DNA from: Saccharothrix tamanrassetensis
GTDB taxonomy: Bacteria; Actinomycetota; Actinomycetes; Mycobacteriales; Pseudonocardiaceae
Assembly: GCF_014203665.1 (NCBI RefSeq)
Contig: NZ_JACHJN010000003.1
Location: 248,001-312,000, forward strand
Length of the DNA stretch: 64,000 nucleotides
Direction: 5' to 3'
How positions within the stretch are numbered: the first letter of the stretch is position 1; each line of letters starts with the position of its first letter. The notes below the pieces were generated by a model. The model was given only the letters and a program-made list of their open reading frames with translations. It was not told the origin of the DNA and made no database searches. Below, one piece after another: positions 8,108-16,513 of this stretch. The translations under genes and the position numbers were made by a program.

Positions 8108-9658
8108 TCAAGCTGCCCTGGCGCTGACGACGTCGTCCGCCTTCGGCGGGGTGTACCCCTTGTGCCGCAGTGACAACAACCCGCCGACGATCAGCGTGAC
8201 CAGCACGCCCATCGGGGTGTACCACGGGTAGGCCAGCACCTTCGAGGTCGCGGTCGCCGCCGAGAAGTCGATCGTCAGCGCCGCCTCGGGCCCGGCGAAC
8301 TTCACGCCCAGGATCACGAACGCCATCACCGCGACGGTCACCACGAACGCCACGATCGCGTCGGTCTGCCGGGCCTTCCGGAACAGCAGCCCCAGCAGGA
8401 ACGCCCCCAGCAGGGCGCCGTAGGTGAACCCGGCGATCGACAGCCCCTGCTCCACGATCGGGTTCCCGCGCCGCGTGAACGACGCGAACAGCCCGGCGCA
8501 CACGATCAGCAGGCCCGCCCACACCACGGTCCAGATCCGCCCCTGCCGGAACACCTCCGCCTCCGTCATCGGCCGCCGCACCACCCGCTGGTACACGTCC
8601 GTCACGGTCGACGAGGCCAGCGCCCCCAGCGACGACGACAGCGCCGCCGCCAGGATGCCCGCGATCACGAACCCGGACAGGCCCGACGGCATGTCCCGCA
8701 CGATGAAGCTCGCGAACAGCTCGTCGGCGTTGTCCAGCTTCAGGTCCTTGACCGGGTGCGCCCCTTTGTAGAACGCCCACAGCATCACGCCGATGAACAG
8801 GAACAGCCCGAACTGGAGGAACACCACCACACCGCTGGCGATCAACGCCTTCTGCGACGCCTTCACGTCCTTGGTCGCCATCAGCCGCTGCACGATCAGC
8901 TGGTCCGCGCCGTGCGAGGCCATGGACAGCACCGCACCGCCGACGAACGCGGTCAGAATGGCGTACGGCGAGGTGAACGGGCTGGCGGCGAAGTCCAGGA
9001 CCTGGAACTTGCCGGCGTCGGCGGCGGCCGAGAACCACCCGTCGGGCAGCTTCCCGGACAGCACCACGATCACCGCGACCGCGCCCAGCACGTACCAGAG
9101 CATCTGGATGGCGTCGACCCACACCACCGCGCGCACGCCGCCCAGGAAGCTGTACACCACCATCACCAGGCCGAGCACGACCACGATCAGCCAGTACGAC
9201 GCGTTCACCCCGTACGCGGCGAGGACGACCTTCACCGGGATGGCGGTGGCGAACAGCCGCAGCCCGTCCGCGAGCAGCCGGGTGATCAGGAACGTCACCG
9301 ACGCGGTGCCCCGCAACCCGCCGCCGAACCGCTTGCCGAGGAACCCGTACGCGGTGACCAGCTCGCCCGCGATGTACTTCGGCAGCAGCACGAACGACAC
9401 CACGATCCGCCCGATCAGGTACCCGATCGCCAGCGACAGGAACGTCATCGTCCCGCCGTACGCGACGGTCGGCACGGACAGCACGGTCAGCGTGGACGTC
9501 TCCGCCGACACCACCGACACGCACACCACCCACCACGAGATGCGCCGCTCGCTGACGAAGTAGTCCGTGGCCGACCGCTGCCGCCCGGCGATCCACACCC
9601 CCAGCAGCGGCATGCCCACCAGGAACAGCACGATGATCGCCACATCAAGTGCGCGCAC
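8108..9658 (-). CDS. Sodium:solute symporter (SSS family)
   Basis: Integral membrane transporter of 516 aa with about 13 hydrophobic helices, expected to couple solute uptake to a sodium gradient. Family hallmarks include the first helix VAIIVLFLVGMPLLGVWIAG, the segment SAETSTLTVLSVPTVAYGG in helix 2 and ALSSSLGALASSTVTD around helix 8, the usual Na+-site region. GTG 9658 is chosen because GGAGG lies 5 nt upstream; an upstream TTG is possible. It overlaps the 3' end of anmK by 14 nt, so the two are co-transcribed. The pairing suggests an amino-sugar or muropeptide-derived substrate, by context only. Confidence 0.9.
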   Translation of the reverse strand: MRALDVAIIVLFLVGMPLLGVWIAGRQRSATDYFVSERRISWWVVCVSVVSAETSTLTVLSVPTVAYGGTMTFLSLAIGYLIGRIVVSFVLLPKYIAGELVTAYGFLGKRFGGGLRGTASVTFLITRLLADGLRLFATAIPVKVVLAAYGVNASYWLIVVVLGLVMVVYSFLGGVRAVVWVDAIQMLWYVLGAVAVIVVLSGKLPDGWFSAAADAGKFQVLDFAASPFTSPYAILTAFVGGAVLSMASHGADQLIVQRLMATKDVKASQKALIASGVVVFLQFGLFLFIGVMLWAFYKGAHPVKDLKLDNADELFASFIVRDMPSGLSGFVIAGILAAALSSSLGALASSTVTDVYQRVVRRPMTEAEVFRQGRIWTVVWAGLLIVCAGLFASFTRRGNPIVEQGLSIAGFTYGALLGAFLLGLLFRKARQTDAIVAFVVTVAVMAFVILGVKFAGPEAALTIDFSAATATSKVLAYPWYTPMGVLVTLIVGGLLSLRHKGYTPPKADDVVSARAA

Positions 9659-10760
9659 GGTGTCCTCCAACTCTGAGCCCGGTGACGGGGGTGTCCGCGG
9701 GGTCCGGCAGGCGCAGGGGGCCCCGGCCGGGGGTGATCGAGCCGAGCAGGCGCGGGCCGGACGCGCCGGTGGCGGCGGGCACGTTCGCGGGCAGCCCGTG
9801 CCAGGTCAGGAAGCCCAGCAGGGCCGCCAGGTAGGCCTCCTTGCCGTCGGCGGGCAGGCCCAGCTCGTCGCTGCCGCGCAGGTTCACCTTCTTCCGCAAC
9901 GAGTCCACCAGCACGGGGTTGCGCATCCCGCCACCGGAACCGATCACGGTGGACGCGCCGGCGCACCCGTCGGCGATGGTGCGGGCGGTCAGCTCGGTGA
10001 GCGTGGCCAGGAAGTCCTCGGCGGGCAGCACCAGCCCTTCCACCGCGCGGTCCAGGTAGGCGAGGTTGAAGTGCTCCTTGCCGGTCGACTTGGGCGCGGG
10101 CCGGGCGTAGTACGGGTCGGCGAGCAGCCGGTCGAGCAGTTCGGCGTGCACGTGGCCGCGTGCGGCGAACTCGCCGTCGGTGTCCTGCGGTCGCATCCCG
10201 GCGGACAGCGCGGTCATCGCCGCGTCCATCAGCGCGTTGCCCGGTCCGGTGTCGTAGGCGATCACACCTTCGGGCGAAATCCTGGTGATGTTCGCGATAC
10301 CGCCGATGTTCAGCGCCACGGCGTCGGGCAACTCCGCCAGCCACAGCGCGTCCAACGTGCTCGCCAGTGGCGCGCCGTGCCCACCCGCCGCGACGTCCCG
10401 GACCCGGAAGTCGGCGACCACCGGCAGCCCGGTGGCTTCGGCGATCCACGCCGGCTGCCCGACCTGGAGCGTGCCGAGGCAGCGGCCGTCCGCCACCCGG
10501 TGGTGCGCGGTCTGGCCGAGCGAGGCCACCAGGTCGGCCCGGTGGGGCCGGGCGGCCTCGGCGAACGCCTGCCCGAGCCGGGTGTCCAGCACGCACAGGG
10601 CCTCGGGGCTGTCGGGAGGCTCGCGCAGGTCCGCCGGGAACGGGTGCTCGCCGTGCCAGACCGGCTCGAGCACGATGGTGGCGCCGTGCAGGGTGAAGTC
10701 GCCGACCGCCACGTCGATGGCGTCCATCGACGTCCCCGAGATCAATCCGATCACCCTCAC
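9645..10760 (-). CDS. anmK: Anhydro-N-acetylmuramic acid kinase
   Basis: Converts 1,6-anhydro-MurNAc plus ATP to MurNAc-6-phosphate in peptidoglycan recycling. The 371-aa protein begins VRVIGLISGTSMDAIDVAVG, with the ATP-binding GTSMDAID motif, and later has the family segments NIGGIANIT and YDTGPGNALMDAAM and a C-terminal GSGGGMRNPV block. GTG 10760 is used: it follows CACAGGGC and leaves the conserved VIGLISG at the N-terminus. It is the first gene of an operon with the SSS transporter and is divergent from ftsY across about 114 bp. Confidence 0.95.
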   Translation of the reverse strand: MRVIGLISGTSMDAIDVAVGDFTLHGATIVLEPVWHGEHPFPADLREPPDSPEALCVLDTRLGQAFAEAARPHRADLVASLGQTAHHRVADGRCLGTLQVGQPAWIAEATGLPVVADFRVRDVAAGGHGAPLASTLDALWLAELPDAVALNIGGIANITRISPEGVIAYDTGPGNALMDAAMTALSAGMRPQDTDGEFAARGHVHAELLDRLLADPYYARPAPKSTGKEHFNLAYLDRAVEGLVLPAEDFLATLTELTARTIADGCAGASTVIGSGGGMRNPVLVDSLRKKVNLRGSDELGLPADGKEAYLAALLGFLTWHGLPANVPAATGASGPRLLGSITPGRGPLRLPDPADTPVTGLRVGGHRART

Positions 10761-10874
10761 GCCCTGTGTCCTATGCCACACTGCCCGTGGGCGCAAGGGG
10801 TGTCGTGGGAAAGTTGCCGGAAATCAACATGGTTCGTTGATTGATCACGGACGGTGGCGTGCGAGGATTGCGCG

Positions 10875-12356
10875 GTGTCCACGGAGCTCCTGATCTGGAT
10901 CGTCGTAGTCGTCGCGTTGCTGCTCGCGGTCGCCATCGTCACGGGTGTCGTGCTGGCCAAGCGCAGGCGGATCAGCCTGGCCGAACCCGAGCAGGACAAG
11001 CCGGTCAAGGGTTACCAGGCGGGCGGCGGCGTCACGTTCGCCCAACCGGGCCGCGTGGTCGAACCGGACGTCGCCGGCAAGCCCGAGGTCACCGCCACAC
11101 CGCCGGCGGTCCCGCATCCGGTCACCAAGCCGCCGGTCACCAAAACCCCGGTCACCAAGGCCCCGGTGACCAAGCCGCCGGTCACCAAAGCCCCGGCTGC
11201 CAAGCCGCCGGTCGCCGAACCGCCGGTCGCCGAACCGCCGGTCACCGAGACGCCGGTCGCGCCTGCCGAACCCGAGGTGGCCGCGCCGGAGCCGGTCGAG
11301 CACCCGGTCGCCGACCGCACCGAGGTCGACGGCCAGCCCGGCGTCGGCGACGACGCCGCCGTGCCGCGCGACTCGGTCAGGCGCGGCTTCGTGGAAGTGC
11401 CGCTGCCCGAAGAGTCCTCCGAGATCGACGAGATCGAGCCCACCGCCGGCCGGCTGGAACGGCTGCGCGGCAAGCTCGCCCGGTCCCGCTCCACGTTCGG
11501 CCAGGGCCTGCTCGGCCTGCTCGGCGCGGGCGACCTGGACGAGGACTCGTGGACCGACGTCGAGGACACGCTGCTGCTGGCGGACCTCGGCTCGAACGTC
11601 ACCGACCAGGTGGTGAACGCGCTGCGCGAGCAGATCGCGGCCCGTGGCGTGCGCTCCTCCGACGACGCCCGCGCACTGCTCAAGGACGTGCTGGTCGACG
11701 CGCTGCACCCGGAGATGGACCGCGCCGTGCACGCCCTGCCGCACTCCGGCAAGCCCGCCGTGGTGCTGGTCGTCGGTGTGAACGGCGTCGGCAAGACCAC
11801 GACCACCGGCAAGCTGGCCCGCGTGCTGGTCGCGGACGGCCGCACCGTGCTGCTGGGCGCGGCCGACACGTTCCGCGCCGCCGCCGCCGACCAGTTGGAG
11901 ACGTGGGGCTCGCGCGTCGGCGCGCGCACCGTGCGGGGAGCCGAGGGCGCGGACCCGGCGTCGGTCGCGTTCGAGGCGGTCAAGCAGGGCGTGAACGCCG
12001 GCGTCGACACGGTCCTGGTGGACACCGCCGGCCGCCTGCACACCAAGACCGGCCTGATGGACGAACTGGGCAAGGTCAAGCGCGTGGTGGAGAAGCAGGC
12101 GGCGGTGGACGAGGTGCTGCTCGTGCTGGACGCCACCACCGGGCAGAACGGCCTCACCCAGGCCCGGGTGTTCGCCGAGGTGGTGGACGTGACCGGCATC
12201 GTGCTGACCAAGCTGGACGGCACCGCCAAGGGCGGCATCGTGTTCCAGGTGCAGCGCGAGCTGGGCGTCCCGGTCAAGCTCGTCGGCCTCGGCGAGGGCG
12301 CGGACCACCTGGCCCCGTTCGAGCCCGCCGCGTTCGTGGACGCCCTGCTCGGCTAG
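10875..12356 (+). CDS. ftsY: Signal recognition particle receptor FtsY
   Basis: SRP receptor GTPase that docks Ffh-ribosome complexes at the membrane. The 493-aa protein has an N-terminal transmembrane segment (LLIWIVVVVALLLAVAIVTG) as in many actinobacterial FtsY proteins, then a variable Pro/Val/Thr/Lys region, then the NG domain. G1 is GVNGVGKTTTTGKLA near residue 302, followed by DTAGRLHTK and TKLDGTAKGG. GTG 10875 is chosen because GAGGA sits 7 nt upstream; a GTG at 10854 is in frame. The hexamer GAGGAT with a 6-nt gap could alternatively be a -10 box. Its convergent neighbour ends 10 bp downstream. Confidence 0.97.
   Translation: MSTELLIWIVVVVALLLAVAIVTGVVLAKRRRISLAEPEQDKPVKGYQAGGGVTFAQPGRVVEPDVAGKPEVTATPPAVPHPVTKPPVTKTPVTKAPVTKPPVTKAPAAKPPVAEPPVAEPPVTETPVAPAEPEVAAPEPVEHPVADRTEVDGQPGVGDDAAVPRDSVRRGFVEVPLPEESSEIDEIEPTAGRLERLRGKLARSRSTFGQGLLGLLGAGDLDEDSWTDVEDTLLLADLGSNVTDQVVNALREQIAARGVRSSDDARALLKDVLVDALHPEMDRAVHALPHSGKPAVVLVVGVNGVGKTTTTGKLARVLVADGRTVLLGAADTFRAAAADQLETWGSRVGARTVRGAEGADPASVAFEAVKQGVNAGVDTVLVDTAGRLHTKTGLMDELGKVKRVVEKQAAVDEVLLVLDATTGQNGLTQARVFAEVVDVTGIVLTKLDGTAKGGIVFQVQRELGVPVKLVGLGEGADHLAPFEPAAFVDALLG
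11118..11267 (+). repeat. 15-bp coding tandem repeat in ftsY (PVTKx pentapeptide)
   Basis: About ten imperfect copies of a 15-bp unit encoding PVTKP/PVTKA/PVAEP-like pentapeptides between the membrane anchor and the NG domain. The charge shifts from Lys-rich to Glu-rich along the array. This looks like a flexible linker, a length-variable element between relatives. Confidence 0.85.
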
Positions 12357-12366
12357 CGCCGGCGGC

Positions 12367-12816
12367 CTACGCGTCGGCGCAGCGGTGCCAGCACTCCTTG
12401 ACCTGCCGCCGCGCCGGGAACACGTGGTAGTGCAGCGGCTCCAGCGCCGACCGGACCACGTAGGACGACGGCCCGGTCGGATCCTCCCGCGGCATCACGT
12501 ACCGCAGGCGCCCCGGCACCGGCTCCCGCCACCCGTCCCGATTCGTCGCCCGCACCCGTGCGCCCGGGAAGGCGCGGCGGTACTCGCCGATCAGCTCCAC
12601 CAGCCACTGCACCCGGTCGGCCGGGTTCCCGGCGGGCACCGGGTCCAGCTCCGCGCCGTCGCTCCACCTGCCCACCACCTGGCGGTCGTCCCAGTGCAGG
12701 GTCAGGGTGCGGCCCTCGTATGTCGTTCCCACGCGGAAGATCCTGACCGGTGGGACCGGCGTTCGCCGAGCCGGGTCATCCGATCGAGTCGTCCCGGAAT
12801 GGGCGTCCGGCGTCAC
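12367..12816 (-). CDS. Hypothetical protein, 149 aa, coupled to the IclR gene
   Basis: Unrecognised protein. The frame is open to 12966 but the upstream part is antisense-like shadow inside iclR. GTG 12816 overlaps the iclR stop as GTGA, giving translational coupling and a 149-aa product. The first ~25 residues are Pro/Ser/Thr-rich; the folded part (about 26-149) is mixed alpha/beta with Trp-rich segments ([35 protein letters not shown]), a central [11 protein letters not shown] and a C-terminal [18 protein letters not shown]. No membrane segment. Co-transcription with the regulator suggests a local role. An alternative GTG start exists at the VRIFRVG segment. Confidence 0.6.
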   Translation of the reverse strand: MTPDAHSGTTRSDDPARRTPVPPVRIFRVGTTYEGRTLTLHWDDRQVVGRWSDGAELDPVPAGNPADRVQWLVELIGEYRRAFPGARVRATNRDGWREPVPGRLRYVMPREDPTGPSSYVVRSALEPLHYHVFPARRQVKECWHRCADA

Positions 12817-13568
12817 CTCAGAGCGGCCTGGGCGGACAGCCGGCGGGCAATGGCGAGCATCTCCGGCACCATCCGGTCGACGGCTTCCTCGGTCAGCCGC
12901 CCCTCCGGTCCCGACACCGACACCGCCGCCCTGGTCGGCCCGCCGGCCAGCGGCACGGCGATGCACCGGACCCCCAGCTCCTGCTCGCCCTCGTCCAGCG
13001 CGTACCCCTGCGCGGCGATCCGGTCCAGCGACGCCAGCAGCTCGCCCGCGTCCGTGATGGTGTTCGGCGTGTAGGCGGGCAGCCCGGTCCGCTCCAACAA
13101 CGCCCGCGCCTCGTCGCGCGGCAGCTGCGACAGCATCGCCTTGCCGACCCCGGTGCCGTGCGGCAGCAGCCGCCGGCCCACCTCGGTGAACATCCGCATC
13201 GAGTGCCGGGACGGCACCTGGGCCACGTAGACGACCTCGTCACCGTCCAGCACGGCCAGGTTCGCGGTCTCCCCCACCGAGTCCACCAGCTGCGCCAGGA
13301 ACGGGCGTGCCCACGTGCCGAACTGCCGCGAGGCGCTCTCGCCGAGCCGGATCAGCCGCGACCCGAGGGTGTACCGGCGGTTGCTGTTCTGCCGCACGTA
13401 CCCCAGCGCGACCAGCGTGCGGATGAGCCGGTGGATGGTCGGCAGCGGCAGCCCGGAGGCGGTGGCCAGCTCGGACAGGCTCGCCTCGCCGCCCGCGTCG
13501 GCGAGCCGTTCGAGGAGGCCGAAGGCACGCTGCAACGACTGGACGCCGCCCGTGGACTCCCGTGCCAT
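12813..13568 (-). CDS. IclR family transcriptional regulator
   Basis: A 251-aa regulator. The N-terminal winged helix-turn-helix (about 10-70: [20 protein letters not shown], then [20 protein letters not shown]) is followed by the IclR effector-binding GAF-like domain (about 80-248). ATG 13568 has AGGAG upstream. It is divergent from aceB. IclR relatives next to glyoxylate or allantoin genes commonly sense glyoxylate or allantoate (AllR, IclR in other bacteria). A sequence in its own promoter recurs in the allantoin gene promoter here, so an AllR-like role over both loci is my inference. Confidence 0.95.
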   Translation of the reverse strand: MARESTGGVQSLQRAFGLLERLADAGGEASLSELATASGLPLPTIHRLIRTLVALGYVRQNSNRRYTLGSRLIRLGESASRQFGTWARPFLAQLVDSVGETANLAVLDGDEVVYVAQVPSRHSMRMFTEVGRRLLPHGTGVGKAMLSQLPRDEARALLERTGLPAYTPNTITDAGELLASLDRIAAQGYALDEGEQELGVRCIAVPLAGGPTRAAVSVSGPEGRLTEEAVDRMVPEMLAIARRLSAQAALR

Positions 13569-13588
13569 CGGACCACTCCTCCGTTGCT

Positions 13589-13607
13589 GTTCCGCGATGC
13601 AAAAACT
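13589..13607 (-). promoter_or_regulatory. Putative IclR-family operator in the iclR/aceB divergent promoter
   Basis: On the minus strand this reads AGTTTTTGCATCGCGGAAC. It matches AGTTTCTGTATCGCGGAAA at 25721-25739 in the uraD/allB promoter at 16 of 19 positions. It overlaps the start of an 8-bp palindrome ACTATAGT (13605-13612). The region is unusually AT-rich for this genome, consistent with a promoter/operator. Confidence 0.6.
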
Positions 13608-13652
13608 ATAGTCCACGAAGTAGAACTCTTTCGCCAGAGAGGTGGGCCTGTC

Positions 13653-15182
13653 ATGACCGGTATCCGCGTGCTCGGGGGCGACGTGGAGCGCGGCGGGGAA
13701 ATCCTCACGCCGGACGCCCTGGAGTTCGTCGCCGGCCTGCACCGCGCCTTCGCCGCCACCAGGGACGACCTGCTCGCCCGCCGGAGGGACCGGCGTCCCC
13801 TGGGGTTCCTGGACGACACCGCGCACATCCGCGAGGGCGACTGGCGGGTCGCCGAAGCGCCCGAACCGCTCCGCGACCGCCGCGTCGAGATCACCGGCCC
13901 CACCGAGCGCAAGATGACCATCAACGCCCTCAACTCCGGTGCGAAGGTCTGGCTGGCCGACCTGGAGGACGCCAACACCCCGCACTGGCACAACGTCGTC
14001 GCCGGTCAGGTCAACCTCTACGACGCCGCGCGTGGCACCGTCGACTACCGGTCGCCGGAGGGCAAGCACTACTCGCTCAAGGACGGCGACCGCCCCACCG
14101 TCGTGGTCCGGCCGAGGGGCTGGCACCTGCCCGAGCGGCACATCGAGATCGACGGCAGGCCCGCCGTGGGCGCGCTGGTCGACTTCGGGCTGCACTTCTT
14201 CCACAACGCCGGGCTCGGCCGGCCGTACTACTACCTGCCGAAGCTGGAGAGCCACCTCGAAGCACGCCTGTGGAACGCCGTCTTCACCGCCGCGCAGGCC
14301 ACCCTGGGCGTCCCGCACGGCACGATCCGCGCCACCGTGCTGATCGAGACGATCCCCGCCGCGTTCGAGATGGAGGAGATCCTCTACGAACTGCGCGACC
14401 ACGCCTCCGGTCTCAACGCGGGCCGGTGGGACTACCTGTTCAGCATCATCAAGTACTTCCGCGACCAGGGCCGGGACTTCGTCCTCCCGGACCGCAACAG
14501 CGTCACCATGACCGCGCCCTTCATGCGCGCGTACACCGAGCTGCTGGTCCGCACGTGCCACAAGCGCGGGGCCTTCGCGATGGGCGGCATGGCGGCGTTC
14601 ATCCCGAACCGCCGCGATCCCGAGGTCACGCAACAGGCCCTGGCGAAGGTCCGCGACGACAAGAACCGCGAGGCGAATGACGGGTTCGACGGCAGTTGGG
14701 TGGCGCACCCCGACCTCGTCCCGGTGTGCCGGGAGATCTTCGACGCCAGGCTCGGCGACCGGCCGAACCAGCTCGACGTGCTGCGCGAGGACGTCGACGT
14801 CACCGCCGACCAGCTCCTCGACTTCAAGTCGGCCGGCGGGCACGCGACCCGCGCGGGCGTGGAGAGCGCCGTGGACGTGGGCGTGCGCTACCTGCTGTCC
14901 TGGCTGGGCGGCAACGGTGCGGCGGCCATCCACAACCTGATGGAGGACGCGGCCACGGCGGAGATCTCCCGTTCGCAGTTGTGGCAGTGGATCCACAACG
15001 ACGTGGTGCTGGACGACGGCACCCCGGTGACCGCGGACCTGGTCCGCGAAGTCCTCCACGACACCAGGGGCAGGCTCGACGGCGAGCACCTGGACCTGGC
15101 CGTGGAACTGTTCGAGCAGGTGGCCCTGTCCGACGACTTCGTGGACTTCCTGACGCTGCCCGCCTACGAGCGGATCGCCTGA
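13653..15182 (+). CDS. aceB: Malate synthase A
   Basis: Condenses glyoxylate with acetyl-CoA to malate. The 509-aa length fits the A isoform. Recognisable blocks: [19 protein letters not shown] with the catalytic Arg region, [20 protein letters not shown], the substrate-binding [31 protein letters not shown], and [20 protein letters not shown] 13653 has AGAGAGG upstream. Isocitrate lyase is not in the window, so here the enzyme may serve glyoxylate from allantoin, glycolate or amino acids. It is followed after 1 nt by the DUF6986 gene, forming an operon. Confidence 0.97.
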   Translation: MTGIRVLGGDVERGGEILTPDALEFVAGLHRAFAATRDDLLARRRDRRPLGFLDDTAHIREGDWRVAEAPEPLRDRRVEITGPTERKMTINALNSGAKVWLADLEDANTPHWHNVVAGQVNLYDAARGTVDYRSPEGKHYSLKDGDRPTVVVRPRGWHLPERHIEIDGRPAVGALVDFGLHFFHNAGLGRPYYYLPKLESHLEARLWNAVFTAAQATLGVPHGTIRATVLIETIPAAFEMEEILYELRDHASGLNAGRWDYLFSIIKYFRDQGRDFVLPDRNSVTMTAPFMRAYTELLVRTCHKRGAFAMGGMAAFIPNRRDPEVTQQALAKVRDDKNREANDGFDGSWVAHPDLVPVCREIFDARLGDRPNQLDVLREDVDVTADQLLDFKSAGGHATRAGVESAVDVGVRYLLSWLGGNGAAAIHNLMEDAATAEISRSQLWQWIHNDVVLDDGTPVTADLVREVLHDTRGRLDGEHLDLAVELFEQVALSDDFVDFLTLPAYERIA

Positions 15183-15183
15183 C

Positions 15184-16389
15184 ATGCCGAGGACGTCCCT
15201 GGACCCGTCGGCGGTCGCGGCGGCCACCGCCCGGCTGTCCGACGCGGACCAGCGGGCGCCCGAGGGCCGCCAGCCGGTGCACACCTGCTACGTCCCGGCG
15301 GACGGGGTCACCGCGTCCACCCTCGCGGACTGGGGCGCGCAAGCGCTTGCCGCGTTGCACCGGCACGCCCCGACCCCGGCGGACCTGGCCCGCATCCTCG
15401 CCGTCCCGGACGCCTTGGCCGAGGTCCTGCACGGCAGGGTGCGGGCCAAGCTCGCCGTCGAACCGGTGGAAGACCTGCGCATCGACTTCGAGGACGGCTA
15501 CGGCACCAAGCCCACCGAGGACGACGACGCGGAGCGGACCGCCGGCATCGTCCGGACCTGGCTCGCCGACCGCACCGCGCCCGCCCGGTTCGGCCTGCGC
15601 ATGAAGTCCTTCGACACCAAGGCGTCGCGCGACCGGGGCATCCGCACCCTGGACGTCTTCCTGACCGCGCTCGGTGAGGTGCCGCCGAACTTCGTGATCA
15701 CGTTCCCCAAGGTCACGTCGGTGGCGCAGGTGGAGGTCTTCGGCGACATCCTGGACATGTTCGGCCAGGACCTCCGCTTCGAGATCCAGGTGGAGACCAC
15801 CCAGTCCATTGTGGACGGCAGCGGTCGGCTGGCCATCCCGGCGTTCATCGAAGCGGGACGGGGCCGCGTGACCGGCCTGCACTTCGGCACCTACGACTAC
15901 ACGGCCGGCTGCGGCCTGGGCGCGTCCCACCAGCACCTCGCCCACGAAGCCTGTGACTTCGCGCGGAACGTCATGCAGGTCTGCGCGGCCGGCACCGGTG
16001 TGGCGCTGTCCGACGGCTCCACGAACGTCCTCCCGGTGGGCGACAACGTCGAACACGGCTGGCGGACGCACTACGAGCTGGTCCGGCGTTCCCTGGCGCA
16101 CGGCTTCTACCAGGGCTGGGACCTCCACCCGGCGCAACTGGTCACCCGCTACGCGGCGGTGCACGCCTACTACCTGGAAGGCGCGGAAGCCGACGCGGAA
16201 CGCCTGAAGGCCTACGTCGAACGGTCCGGCGGCGCGGTGCTGGACGAACCCGCCACCGCCCAAGCGCTCTCGGCGTCCTTCCTCCGCGCCCTCGACTGCG
16301 CGGCCCTGGAACCCGACGAGGTCCGGAGGCTCACCGGTCTGGACATCCCGGCCCTGCGCGCCCTGGCCCGACGGACGCCGATCGGGTAG
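15184..16389 (+). CDS. DUF6986 family protein, HpcH/HpaI aldolase / citrate lyase beta-like
   Basis: A 401-aa cytosolic protein with a CitE/HpcH-type TIM-barrel pattern: acidic metal-ligand segment LRIDFEDGYG, a strand RFGLRMKSF, FEIQVETTQSIVD with the second acidic ligand, and GLHFGTYDYTAGCGL. The C-terminal ~60 residues are helical. It starts 1 nt after the aceB stop, so it is co-transcribed with malate synthase, an arrangement common in actinomycetes. The fold predicts a Mg2+-dependent C-C lyase or thioesterase acting on a malyl-CoA-like or 2-oxo acid compound. The true reaction is unknown. Confidence 0.85.
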   Translation: MPRTSLDPSAVAAATARLSDADQRAPEGRQPVHTCYVPADGVTASTLADWGAQALAALHRHAPTPADLARILAVPDALAEVLHGRVRAKLAVEPVEDLRIDFEDGYGTKPTEDDDAERTAGIVRTWLADRTAPARFGLRMKSFDTKASRDRGIRTLDVFLTALGEVPPNFVITFPKVTSVAQVEVFGDILDMFGQDLRFEIQVETTQSIVDGSGRLAIPAFIEAGRGRVTGLHFGTYDYTAGCGLGASHQHLAHEACDFARNVMQVCAAGTGVALSDGSTNVLPVGDNVEHGWRTHYELVRRSLAHGFYQGWDLHPAQLVTRYAAVHAYYLEGAEADAERLKAYVERSGGAVLDEPATAQALSASFLRALDCAALEPDEVRRLTGLDIPALRALARRTPIG

Positions 16390-16439
16390 CACTTCCCGGC
16401 CCGCACTTCCCGGGTAGCTCTGCTCGGGTAGTGCTGTTC
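16384..16439. repeat. Four tandem 14-bp repeats upstream of the CHAT operon
   Basis: Four head-to-tail 14-bp units: GGGTAGCACTTCCC (16384), GGCCCGCACTTCCC (16398), GGGTAGCTCTGCTC (16412) and GGGTAGTGCTGTTC (16426). The first overlaps the DUF6986 stop codon. They lie 75-130 bp before the CHAT gene start. Their helical spacing (14 bp, not 10.5) is unlike a simple cooperative operator; function unknown. Confidence 0.75.
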
Positions 16440-16513
16440 GGGCGACAACGCCCTGGTAACACCGTCAGGATTTCCGGCGACCAAGGAAGGACGACCACGC
16501 CGCCGGAGGCCCC

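Noticed and set aside
12750-13652. Apparent N-terminal extension of malate synthase
   Set aside because: It reads antisense through iclR; ATG 13653 has a ribosome binding site and matches the family length.
12813-15284. Apparent single long minus-strand protein combining IclR with extra N-terminal sequence
   Set aside because: The extra part is antisense to aceB; the true IclR start is ATG 13568 with an AGGAG site.
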